Positions 1-10,032 of a stretch of DNA of 64,000 nucleotides are shown piece by piece. Origin of the DNA: Adiantum capillus-veneris (lineage: Eukaryota > Streptophyta > Polypodiopsida > Polypodiales > Pteridaceae); assembly GCA_014529385.2 (NCBI GenBank), contig CM043967.1:625001-689000 (forward strand). Direction: 5' to 3'. The translations under genes and the position numbers were made by a program. Under the pieces are notes generated by a model, which saw nothing but the letters and a program-made list of their open reading frames with translations, did no database searches and was not told the DNA's origin. Numbering within the stretch: position 1 is the first letter of the stretch; each line of letters starts with the position of its first letter.

Positions 1-2715
1 ATCTATGCCACAACGATTACATGTGAGTATTGGCATTGCAGACGTGCTCCCTTGATTCACTTGCATCTGTGCAGCATTCTTTTGCAGCCTAATAGGGCAC
101 TCCGCTACTCGATGTGGTCCACCACACTCGTAGCATTGAAGAGGTGGCCTCCTAGCCTGGGTGTTGATATTTTGACCTCTGGATGCGAGAGCAGCAGCTT
201 GATAAACCGGCTTGACTTGTCCCCAACAATCTTCCATGTAGTATATAGGACATTCTTCCAATGTATCAAGACCGTAGGCAATACTAGTGTCTATTTCCTC
301 CTCACAGCCATCTGCATAAGCATTTGATGGCTCGCAACCCACTTGGTTCATAGGGGCGACTCTTGGATGCGGGGGCTGCGGTCCTAGCACAGGAGGTGGT
401 AGCGGTGTAGCTTGTACAACATTTTGAGATCTAGGGACCATGTGTTGCGGTAGTTGCTCAACAGGTGGAGTAGGCATCAATACAGGAGCTCGAGGCACAT
501 CCGTCCAGGCTACAGGTGGTCTATTTGCCATCATACATTTGATCATTAAACAATCCTTAGCTTGGTGACCATACCTACCACATGCGTTGCAAGTTCCATT
601 AAATTTTACTCTAAACGTAGGGCACTCACTAGTGCTTTGTGGACCTAAGCAAATGGAACACCATTGTTGCTCCCTTCTTGGATACATGTGACTATTTTGA
701 GGGGGTCGATTATCCTTAAGAGACTCTTGGATTGCCTTGGTGAGGTCTGTCAAGAATGTCTCAAGTACCTTTGGCTCATTGGCAATGGGCTTTGCAGTCA
801 TGGGTTCATACTCAATGGCTTGTGAGCTAGTGGATCTCGTGTCAGTAGACACCCTCATGCCTGCTATCATCAAGTTGTCCTCTAATTGGATTGCATTGGC
901 AGTGACATCTTCCTAGGTTGTGATACCTCTAATCACTAGTCCATTATAGATTCCTTCATTCCTTAACCCTCGAATGAATCGATCAAGCAGTTGGTTATTG
1001 TTGAAGCGCTCATTTACAGGGCAACGAGAGTTTAAGTGCTTTAGACGACTAATGAAGTCCCTTACTGACTCTCCTTCCTTACGTTCGGCCTTCTGTAGCT
1101 GAGATGCTACACCCCAAAGCACACCTTCTCGTATGTACTCCTTTAGAAACAACCTTCGAAGGGTAGGGTAGATTGTTTTCTCGTCCACCCTTAGGGTTCT
1201 ATACCAATCTCCAGCCTTCTCACTTAATGTCAAGCTTAAGGCATTTCACTTATGTAGTTCATTGCGTTCCCCTAAGGAATCACATACTTGTTCAAACACT
1301 TCAATGTGTTTTCTAGCATCTTCGTCCCCATTGAATTTTTGCGTGAGTTTGGCAATTTGTACTGCCTTACTTCTAGGCTCTCTATCAGATGCATGACGCA
1401 TATTTTCCGCGATAGATCGACCTATGGTTTGAGCAAACGCTGCCAAGTCACCTATGTGAGGAGGCAGGGCCGGTGGAGGTACTCTTGGAGTCATATGTGG
1501 GAGAGGGACGGGTGCCGGTCTTGGCATATGTGTGGATGATGCAGGATATGGAACATAACCGGGCATAGGTCCACTCGGATAAGAGCTAGGGAGCGGCACT
1601 CGAGGAGCATAAGCAAGTGGTACAATTGGAGGTGTGGGGGCCATGAGTGCATAAGGGGCTAGAGGCACATACGGTCGAGGCCCCATATTAGGTACTACGA
1701 CACTAGGTAGTGGCACTGCGCTAACCGTAGATGTCATCGGTACATTCTCTGTCAGGATTATCCCTGGAGTGAGCACTGTGTTTTCCTTAATAGAGGGTTG
1801 AGCCAAGTTAGGGAAGCTAAAGTTTTCGCTCGGAGGCTCAGATTGCATAGAGACCCCAGGTGAAATGACGTAAGATGGGTCCATGGGGCTCATTAGAGGA
1901 GTCTCCATTTGAGATAGAGTAGGCTGTTGAGCCTTGCTCGTATCCAGAAATCTCATGGGGCCAGTTGAGAGTATATTTACCCCTCGGTTTTGCCTTTCTG
2001 ATTGAATAATGCCATGGATAACATTACAGATCATTTTCTGTTGATCTTCGATGCTCGTGGCACTAGAGGTGGATTGTACAATCTCTATCCATCCTACATG
2101 GTAGGCGTGGCCAGATTGTAGATCCGTCAACACCTCAGTGTGGAGGTCGTATGTCCAGTGATCATTAATGAACAATCCTTCTAGAGTCGATGTGTTAACG
2201 GTTTCTTTTGAGGTAGAAGCAATGTTGCTCCCCGTGGTTTTACTTGTCACCAACGGTACTCTAGAGGGAACTTCTGAAGGAGGCAGCTCAACAGGGCCTT
2301 CTTGGTAAGAAGTTGGTAGGATATCCACATGGACACTCTTTGGGGGTGTGGGGTCCACGTGCGATGTGAAAGGAGAGTCTACTTCCCCACCCCCTTCGTG
2401 TGCTTCATTTGCATCAGGTTCCGAGCGAGTAGCTCTACCTAATGTTTCCATGAAACGGCTAAACATACTAGTACTAGGCTGTGGAGCTTCGGGAGGTGCA
2501 TGGCCTTCTCTCTCAGTGTTTTGGGTAGGGTATGCTTCCATGATTTCTGAGTCGGAGGAGGAATCACTAGCGGCTATTTTAGGGTCTTGGGTGGTGCTAC
2601 CTTGTGTCCCCGCTGAGGGTCTAGAGCTTATCGTGGATGGGTAATGGGTGTCCGTATAAACAGAGGCACCCTCAATATGCTCGTGTTCTAGCACCCGCCC
2701 AGAGCGTAAGTGCAT
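1..2715 (-). pseudogene. Gag polyprotein of Ty3/gypsy element A (two in-frame stops, runs off left edge)
   Basis: One reading frame runs from the ATG at 2715 (start MHLRSGR, the LRSG opening also used by elements C and D) to the window edge, 905 codons. It is broken by a TGA at 1246-1248 where a Trp is expected and a TAG at 913-915. The first ~400 residues are Pro/Ser-rich and low in complexity. A retrotransposon capsid-type region follows (KFNGDEDARKHIEVFEQVCD, then GDWYRTL and SVRDFISRLKHLNSRCPV, about 900-1340). The C-terminal third has several zinc-knuckle-like modules: a CX2CX7C cluster near 630-670, a canonical CX2CX4HX4C near 550-591, a short CX2CX3HX4C near 96-134, and the start of another (CNRCG) at the very edge. 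Gag would package element RNA in cytoplasmic particles. Family assignment is firm; expression of intact protein is unlikely. Confidence 0.85.
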
Positions 2716-3098
2716 GTGCTTCTGATACCCTAAGGTGTCAAAAAGCTGCTCTAGGAGGCCTTGTGACTAGTTTTTAGCGTGTTTTTTGTTTGTTTTTTTG
2801 CTAGATTTTTTAGAGCGTGTCGTGGAATGGGCCGTGTGATAGCTCGAAATGAGCGTATCGGTCAGAGGGTCGTGCCGTGCTTTACAGCCCTCCGTTTGGT
2901 CACTCTATGCCCTCGGAATCCCTAAAACTGTCAATTTCCAGTAGGGAACTAGGCCCAAACTAGAAAGTCTAAGGGTGCAAGTGGGAAGAGAAAGGAGGAG
3001 AGTGGAGGACTTGTCCCACATGCTCTCATTCTCTCTTGAGGGAGTAGGGTATATATATAAGAGTGAGTCTAGTATATATCATAAGACTGAGGACTGAG

Positions 3099-3129
3099 GC
3101 CTGGGCCTGGGCTTGGGCTTGGGCTTGGG
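3099..3129 (+). repeat. GGGCTT hexamer repeat (potential G-quadruplex)
   Basis: Five GGG triplets are separated by three-base spacers (CCT or CTT), which satisfies the usual G-quadruplex rule on the + strand. The element is transcribed from the - strand, so its RNA would be C-rich here. Only the sequence pattern is seen. Confidence 0.6.
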
Positions 3130-3314
3130 AAAACGATCCCGATCTATCTTTTATACAAACCAACCCTATCTTTTATACAAACCAACCCGTCCGTTTTAAG
3201 AGCCACGTTTTCTATTTTCGAAAAATTTAGCCGTCCGCTCGCTCGCGTTTTTAATTTCCGATTTTTTTCTTTTTTAAAATATTTTTTCCCCCAGAAATTT
3301 TTTTTTCTTTTTCT

Positions 3315-3640
3315 TTTTGGTGCAGAAAATACAGAAATTGAAAACGCAGATATGCAAAAATTGCAGAAAACGCAGATATGCAGAAATTTCAGAAAAAGCA
3401 GAAATTGAACAAACGCAGATATGCAGAAAATTGAAAAACGCAGAAATGCAGAAATTGCAGAAAATTGCAGAAAAAAACGCAGAAATTGCAGAAAATTAAA
3501 AAAACGCAGAAATGCAGAAAATTGCAGAAATTGAAAACGCCGAACTTGAAAATGCAGAAATTGCGGAAATTGAAAAAACGCAGACAATAGCAGAAATTGA
3601 AACTTGACAGCAAATGCAGAAAACGCAAAAAACAGAAATC
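3315..3640. repeat. A-rich tandem array of GCAGAAA-type units
   Basis: Units of about 9-17 bases built on GCAGAAATT and ACGCAGAAAT repeat imperfectly for ~320 bp. The array yields Phe-rich or Lys/Glu-rich reading frames on both strands that are not genes. Confidence 0.75.
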
Positions 3641-3727
3641 TCCACACACTCCTTCCCTGCCTTTCCTATGATAGAAATTGCACCACAAGGAAGCGTAAAG
3701 TGATAACCGAGCTTAGTGTAGGGCATA

Positions 3728-3745
3728 TCCCCGGCAGCGGCGCCA
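3728..3745 (-). other. Primer-binding site of element A (tRNA-Asp type)
   Basis: On the - strand the sequence TGGCGCCGCTGCCGGGGA starts four bases after the LTR end. From recall of the plant tRNA-Asp 3' terminus, it complements that tRNA with about one mismatch. It would prime minus-strand DNA synthesis. Its position fixes the LTR boundary at 3750. Confidence 0.85.
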
Positions 3746-3749
3746 AAAA

Positions 3750-4326
3750 TGTGCGCTCCTTGCCGCACTGTCGAAGCAAGGGACTTGCCAATACACCGTA
3801 TGCGAGCCACAAACGGCTCCATGCACACAACAAGCCTAAACTAGCAAGCTCAAGGAAACAAAGGGTGTGTCACTCACCGCTCTACGCTCGCCTTCGTGGT
3901 GGATTCCTCGCCGCGATGAAGAAGAAGCTGCAGTCGTGTCGCGCTCAACCGCTTCGCCGCCGTCGTGCCTTCGTAATGCTCGATCGCACACACACACTCT
4001 CCCTCTCTCTCTCTCTCACACACACACACACAAGGAGGTGAAGAAGAAGAAGATGGAGATGGAGCAAGAGCACTCTTCAATTGCACAAATGAGAGAATGA
4101 GGAAAAATTAGGTTTAGTTGGCTTTTATAGGAGCTCACCCCATTCACACTTGGGCGCCCATGCTTAACCAACTAATCCCTTGAATGTCCAAGTTAAAGTG
4201 CGCCTCTCATCGGCGATCACTCTACCTTTCCCTATTGGTCCGACAAGCCCGGTACCTGACTCTACCAAATACATAATACACGTCCGTCGTAGGTGATGGG
4301 GTGTCCGTGAGCCGTGAGGGTTAACA
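3750..4326 (-). mobile_element. 5' LTR of gypsy element A (577 bp)
   Basis: In sense orientation the LTR starts TGTTAACCCTC and ends GCGCACA, giving TG...CA termini, and it directly abuts the primer-binding site. A TATA box lies on the - strand at 4123-4129. A CA/CT-rich microsatellite (3986-4032) lies in the likely transcribed part. The right boundary falls inside a reading frame of element B, so A inserted into B. The candidate 5 bp target duplication is GGTTG at 4327-4331; its partner is outside the window. Confidence 0.85.
4123..4129 (-). promoter_or_regulatory. TATA box of the element A LTR
   Basis: The - strand reads CTCCTATAAAAGCC. It is correctly placed in the LTR to start transcription towards gag, with a CT/GA microsatellite about 90 bp downstream. 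Confidence 0.65.
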
Positions 4327-5115
4327 GGTTGTCATTGCTTGCTTTGGGGTAGAAGCTTGTGCTGCTTGATTTCTCTTCGTTGTTCCAGATTGAGCTACAA
4401 TTTTTGGTAACCATATTGGAGTGTTACCTTCATAAAATCCTTGTGCTTCAAGTAGCTTAATTGGAATCATCCGCTGCTGCATCTGTTTGTGTTGGGTAGC
4501 TTCGTTGAAGTTTGACTTTGATACCCATACTTGTTGTGTTGCTTTCTTGGAAGGTCTTTTCTTCTCTCCTTTTTTGTTGTTCTTTCTCCTGCTTGAGTTG
4601 TTTTTATTCCGTTGATAGCTTGGCTCGCTCATTGTAGAACTTCTTTCTTGAGGTGAGTACATCCAGGCTGTTACTTTAGGATTTTTGGCCCAAACATAAA
4701 TGTTTGCTTCGAAGTAGCCTTGAGTAGTGATTGACTCATTTGATGCTACCCACCCTGTCACCTTTTGTTGTTGAGGGTGAACTTGTGCTTCATGTATCCA
4801 AACTAGGTCTTTGACGTTGATGTTCTCTTTGGATACTAACACTTGCTTGACATTATTTGGCTTCTTCCTAATGCTTTGATGTGATGGAAACTTTGGTTGA
4901 TAGACTTTTTGTCTCGGTTTCCATTGCATTGGTGATGGTTTGGCTCTTGATGTAGAGGCTTCGCGGGAAGTTTGATGGAAGCTCGTTGAAGGTAAAGTCG
5001 TCTTGCAAGGTTGATATACTTCAGTGTTTACCTTTGCTTTACCTTTTTCCGTGATGGTTGGTTGCTCCTTTTTGGCATTGACTTGAGGTGCTTTTGGGAT
5101 TTTTGATGGTGTCAT
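4327..5115 (-). pseudogene. 3' ORF tail of element B, VW-motif-rich basic protein (truncated by element A)
   Basis: A frame of about 263 codons ends at 4321 only because the LTR of A supplies a TAA; the original C-terminus is lost. The protein is rich in Lys, Gln, Ser and Thr, with no membrane segment. It repeats short aromatic motifs: KVYQPKF, DLVWIHEAQ, IYVWAKNPK, QQVWVSKSN and PIWLPK. Similar QVWV and QVWRPK motifs occur in the 3' ORF of element D, so this is a family-specific protein downstream of pol, not chance coding. The upstream neighbour (5155-5595) is a retropepsin-like stretch, matching the order in D. Function unknown; a nucleic-acid-binding or structural role is a guess from composition. 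Confidence 0.6.
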
Positions 5116-5154
5116 TGCTAAAGCTTTTCCTTGTGGTTGAAAGAAGATGTTTCT

Positions 5155-5595
5155 CTAGCTTTCTGTCAGGATCAGACTCTCTTTGATATGATGGGAGTGA
5201 ATTATGTGGAAAGTATCCTTGTACTCCCCAGTACTCAACTTAAGTATAGCTTCTACCACTCCGAAGCTAGGAATCAGTATGTTTGAACTTGTGTATACGA
5301 TGTCCTCTAGATCAATGATTGGTGGCTTTCCCATCATGATCCACGTTCAATAAGTCATTATATTCTTTGTTGCTTATGGATCTATCACAGTTGAACATGT
5401 GATTTTGAGTCCTGTTTCTCCGCATATGCTAAATTTGATCATTGTAGGAGATAATTGATCTTCTTTCTTGTCCTTGTTCTTCTTTTGATCTTGCATTTTT
5501 TGAACATTTGATGTTGAATTTGGAAACGTTTTTCCTTTATCTGCTTTCATTTGCACTTTTTCTGGAGTCATCTTCTTTGAAATAGCTTTTGTCAA
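5155..5595 (-). pseudogene. Second retropepsin-like domain of element B (degenerate)
   Basis: The frame passes through stops at about 5374 and 5350. Around them are a STVIDP segment at the position of the aspartic-protease D-T/S-G loop (the Gly codon now reads as stop), a GVVEAILKL flap-like strand, then DTFHII and ESLILTES, resembling the C-terminal half of a retropepsin. The order matches the clearer second protease of element D at 61700-62010. The region just upstream (IIDIPEELTKAIS) resembles EADIQSEELEKTI of D's 3' ORF. Catalytic activity is not expected, since the loop is broken. The domain assignment is inference by comparison with D. Confidence 0.5.
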
Positions 5596-5622
5596 TTCTT
5601 CAGGTATGTCAATGATGACATA

Positions 5623-6390
5623 TTATTGTGGTTTCTCTGCTTCCTTTGTTTGCACCTTGGAACCATGCTCCATGATGTAGCAATTTGTCTCAACTTTTCT
5701 GCTTTCACACTCACAAACTTCATTAGCTTCCTTCAACACCTTTATTGTAAATAAAGGAGTTATATCACAACCTTCCTCATCACAGAATTTAGTCAGGGTC
5801 GCCTCATTCACACACACATCAAGAGTCGCAAGTATTTGATCCCATCGAAAGGGTTCAAATAACTCCTCTAGAAAAGGTTCTGGTACATATGCCTCATCTT
5901 CTATTGGACGCTCTAGGATGCAATCTTGCTTTTTAAGACTTCCACTCTCAGGAGCTCTGTACATCCAAATATGCACTTTGCTTTCCAAATCAGTTGTGGA
6001 GTTTATGTCTTTCCCTGGGGTTCGCACTACATCTCTATAACTATGATCTTTGACACTGATTTTTGTTGTGACCTCTTTGTGTCTCAAGTAGATATAGTCA
6101 TAGCCCCAGTCTTGTACCATTTTGAGCTGACGCATGAATGGTCTACCCAATATGATGTCAAAGTTGATGCTCTTGTCAAAATTCATTATGGCAAAGGTGT
6201 GCTCATACTCTATGCCACACGAGGATACAATGATTTTTTCTAATATTCCAATCGATTTCTCCGTGTATCCATCCGCTAATTGCAGTTTCATTCGAGTTCT
6301 CCTAAGAGCAGGCTTTCCCCATTTTTTCCATATCTCTTTGGTTGCAATGGCAATTCCTACCCCACTATCTAATATAGCAACCGTCTTTAC
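5623..6390 (-). pseudogene. Retroviral-type aspartic protease (PR1) and linker of element B, left copy
   Basis: The frame around 6358-6381 encodes AILDSGVG, the catalytic D-S-G loop. It continues as KLQLADGYTEKSIGILE, then IEYEHTFAIMNFD and the ILGRPFMRQLKMVQDW block that closes the retropepsin fold. A frameshift near 6415 separates this frame from the Gag end. After the protease the frame continues to CDEEGCDITP, which aligns with D just before its RT, and stops at 5623. No RT, RNase H or integrase follows; the next readable sequence is the 3' ORF type. Element B is therefore a deleted, non-autonomous derivative. Confidence 0.75.
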
Positions 6391-9300
6391 TCCTTTGTAC
6401 TCAAGTGGTAAGGTGGTGTTCCTTCTTCTCCTTCACAGTAGTCACCCACCTTATTTAATGGTACTGGATTTGTCTGTGGTTTCTTAGGCAAGGTGTCATC
6501 CATGTTTTCATATGCAAGTTGGTCATGTGAAGGGATTTTCAGCCCCATGTTTTCCAGGTGTTTGCCCATTTGGCCCCATCAATGTGGTCTAGTTTTTAGT
6601 AGCCTCGAGAGATAAAGTGTGCATTTCATAGAAGAAGACATCAATTCATGATGCAATCTCTTGGTATCCATCATTTTTGGTGTGGCTTTCCACTAAGAAG
6701 GTTCCATTTTAACCTTCGATTTTGTTTCAAGTTATCCTATGAAAGATGGCAACGTCCTTAGGGAGCGTGATTTACTCTCTTCAGATGTGACAGACCCAAC
6801 ATCCCCATATAGAGATCTTATATCCCCCGGGAAAAATTTTGTGATCCATGTTTATCTCAGGAATAGGTGTTGACTGTAAGGTAGCACTACCATCCTTTTG
6901 GTTTTTGATTGATTCCCACAAGGATTGTGGCCACGGTTCTTCTACCTCTAGAATAGGCATCACTACTGGTGAACCCACCCCATCTGTGGTATTGGCTACT
7001 TCCCTTGTATCTAAAGGTGCCTCAACTTCGGGCTCTTCCTCTTTGTTTACAATACCATGGCTCTCCATTTCCTGGAATTTTTTGCGGATTAGCAACTCCA
7101 TTTTTGGAGCATGTGGAACTGGTTCCATAAGAGCTTGGGCCTTCTGGATGATCTCCTTGCACATTTGCAACCTCTCTTTTTCATACCCTGGATGAGGATA
7201 CATCAACCATCTATCCTCTTGGGTTTGGTTGTTCTTTAATCTAGTATCATAGGCTTTCAACATTCCGTCTAAAGGTTCAAACACATTGTCGGTGAACCTC
7301 CCAAGTTAGTCTTTGACTCTTTAGGTCCCTTTGCGTTTTTGTTCATTTCTTGCTCTTGTCTAAGCTACTCTCTTGTTTGATTCAGTTCAGTTTCTAAAGA
7401 CGTTTTCTCCTTCAGCCTCTTCAATTTCATTTTGTCTCGTTTGCCTTTCCATGATCTTCTTTCGAAGGTTTTCACCGATTTGTTCACAAATTCTGTTTGA
7501 ACAGGCAATGTGGCTTTTTCAGCTGGTTTGTTTTTGGCAGCTTCTTAAGCTTGAGCTCGAGTCATCATGTTTAAAGGAATGGTGGGTTCTACCTTGGCTC
7601 CGCTTGAAGAAGGCATCATGCCTACAACATTCATTGTTGTTTTCCCTTTGTAGTCTGGATTTTTAGCACTGTGTTGACGTAGATGGTCTATACCACAACA
7701 TTCACATAATACAAATAATGCTATTTGTGGACCCTTGTTTGGACAACTTTGTACCCAATGATCACCTCCACACTCATAGCATGGACCTTCTTGTTTTACA
7801 GCTGGGGATCCAGCTAATGGTTGTTCTTACCTTGTGAGGATGTTCTTTGACCCATACTATGAATGATTGGCTATGAACATGAGTGTATTCGCATCCATGG
7901 AGTACTAGTTTCTCATGGGTTGTGGCATATGCATTCGTTGAGCGTAGTTGACTATCACTCTCTCATCATTCAAAAGTGGTGGTTGTTGCCCTAGCACATG
8001 TTGTGGCTTTGGCTGAGTGTTCCACCACGGAGTGGGCTGATCCCCTCTGCAAGTATTGCATATCCTCAATTGAGGATGTCGTACATCGGGTTCTGTATGT
8101 AGCCTTGTTTTATTCTTCTAATCACTCCCTCAACCACTTGATCGATGATTGGTTCCCAAGGAGTTTGAACATCTCTATTTTTTGTTGATTTTCTCTTCGG
8201 AGATGAGGCACTACTAGTCGCGTTGTCTGTATCTTCACTCACCTCTATGTGGCCTTGCAATTGTCAACTAGATATAGAGCTTCTCTAGTGACTTACTCAA
8301 ACATTGTGCATCCTTTTAGATGTAGGTCCTTTTTTGAGAATTTCATTCCTCAAGCCTGCAATGAAGAGAACTGATAGCCTCTCATCTTGCGGTAGCTCTC
8401 ACATAGGACATATCTCAATGTATTGTTTGAAGCGAACCAGAGCTTCCTTCACTCTTTCATCCCATTTTTGTTTGAAAGCGTAGATTTGGGACACTGTGTT
8501 GTTTTTGATTCCCCTTTTCAAGAATTCCTCTACAAACTCTTGTAAGAGTTGTGCGATGTTGGGAAAATCATCTCTATTTAGTGGTTGGAATCAACTCAAA
8601 GCTGTTCCTTCCAATATCAATCCAAATTCCTCATATTGAGTATGGAAATCTGCAATTTGTTCAGCTCTCAACACTTGTTTGAAGAGAGAGACATGAGCAT
8701 ATGGATCCCTTGACCCTCTGTACTTTGTCTTGACACATTGTGCCACTTGAATTGCTCTTAATCGTTGGGGTTTAGTCACTAATCTAACCAATTTGTTGTC
8801 TCTTGGAAAGACATCTCTCGTTTGCTCCTCTCGTCTTGGAGAAAATCCTGGCGGAATCCTCTCTGATATGCGCTCTGGCATCGTTTTTGATTGAAAGTAA
8901 GTAGAGATTAGAGTACCCTTGTATGTATATCTCTCGAGGTCAATGGGATCAACAAGTTTGTACTCACGTTCATACTTATCTACCATCAAAACTTACACTC
9001 CGTGGGCATCTGTATATGTGAATGCATAGAGGTTCTTATGGGTGGTCAATTCTCTAGCATAGGACTCTACACACTTGTAGAAGATATATGGATCCCCGTT
9101 TGTGAATCTATACAAGCCCTCATAAGTGTAATCTATAAGCACTCTCATGGATTCATAGGCTTTGATGAATCTCACGTTCGGTTTGTTGTTCATAGGATGC
9201 CCCTCCTCTACGTATTCTCTCAATCCCTCTGTTGAAGGCATTGCAGTGTTTCTTGCGTTTTTCATGTCTCTGAGTGGAGTAGAGAACCGTGGTGGTGGAT

Positions 9301-10032
9301 GATTTGTCATGGTTAAGGCTCACTCAAAAGTCTCAAGATAGTCCTTGACAATCCCACTTTGGCTTAGTGCAACCTATCCCCTTTTGCCCTTGATGAGGTC
9401 TCTTAGAAGTTAGGAAGTTTTGACTTTTTGGTCTCTGGAAACTGGTCTTGGGGTACCCTAAAAGTTTGGATTTAGAAAAACTAGTAAAATTCAGCTCTAA
9501 AACCAAAACAAGCTTTCTCACAACCCTAAAAGACCTATTGCTCACAAGCTTTCTTCCTAGCTACAACGTGTCTCAATTTGGAGTTGTCTATCAAAAGTTA
9601 GAGCACTTTTGGGGAACTGCACTTCAAACAGTATGCAAAACAATCTCAGGACCAGAACATAGGAACTTTGGCTTGTATCCTGGCCTCCTGAAGGTATTTT
9701 TAGCTCAAACTTGAGATTTGGGATGTACTCAAGTATATCTACAAGATCACCAAGTCAGATACCCCCACTATGCTGAGAGGTACATCGGATCGCGATCCAT
9801 ATTCCCTGTCAAATTTTTTTCTCCAAATTTTTATTGTGTGTAGACAAGGTCATAAGTAGGCTATATACCAATTTTTAGCAAATTCTGAGGTTGAGGTACA
9901 TGGATCGCAATCCATGTTCAACCACATCTGGACTTGTCCTCTTAGGGGTTTTTTCTTGACTATGTCCACAAGCTAAATCTCAAATATTTTTGGATTTGGA
10001 CTTGGTTTGATAGGTCAAATGGCCAATACTAG
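6098..10032 (-). repeat. Left arm of a large imperfect inverted repeat (element B copy 1)
   Basis: This stretch is the reverse complement of 11538-15138 plus 16901-17168. The arms diverge only slightly: 2 of 105 and 5 of 132 residues differ in the two Gag blocks, so it is not a sequencing hairpin. It contains leader, Gag and protease of element B. The inner end is at TACTAG (10032); the outer end is where 17168 meets unrelated sequence. Confidence 0.85.
6391..9310 (-). pseudogene. Gag of element B, left copy (decayed)
   Basis: ATG at 9310 (MTNHPPPRF). The N-terminal LRSG region seen in C and D is absent. Readable blocks in order: 8993-9310 (YRFTNGDPYIFYKCVESY), 8591-8989 (capsid-type KTKYRGSRDPYAHVSLFKQV), ~8270-8590 (FLKRGIKNNTVSQIYAFKQ), zinc knuckles near 7690-7790 with CYECGGDH, 6781-7284 (FEPLDGMLKAYDTRLKNNQT) and 6391-6569. 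In-frame stops at 8993-8995 and 8591-8593 are shared with the right copy, so they predate the inverted duplication. The KWCAIEQKW block of C and D seems deleted. Confidence 0.75.

Larger units (their letters stand above)
2716..3727 (-). other. Untranslated leader of element A between primer-binding site and gag
   Basis: About 1 kb lies between the gag ATG and the primer-binding site. It holds a G-triplet hexamer repeat near 3099-3129, an imperfect tandem repeat at about 3130-3190 (two copies of a block containing TTTTATACAAACCAACCC), and an A-rich tandem array at about 3315-3640. I found no palindrome array of the kind seen in the leaders of B, C and D. Short reading frames here only reflect the tandem array. 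Confidence 0.6.

Noticed and set aside
3144-3828. Phe-rich and Lys/Glu-rich reading frames over the A-rich array
   Set aside because: Simple translation of the GCAGAAA tandem array on either strand.
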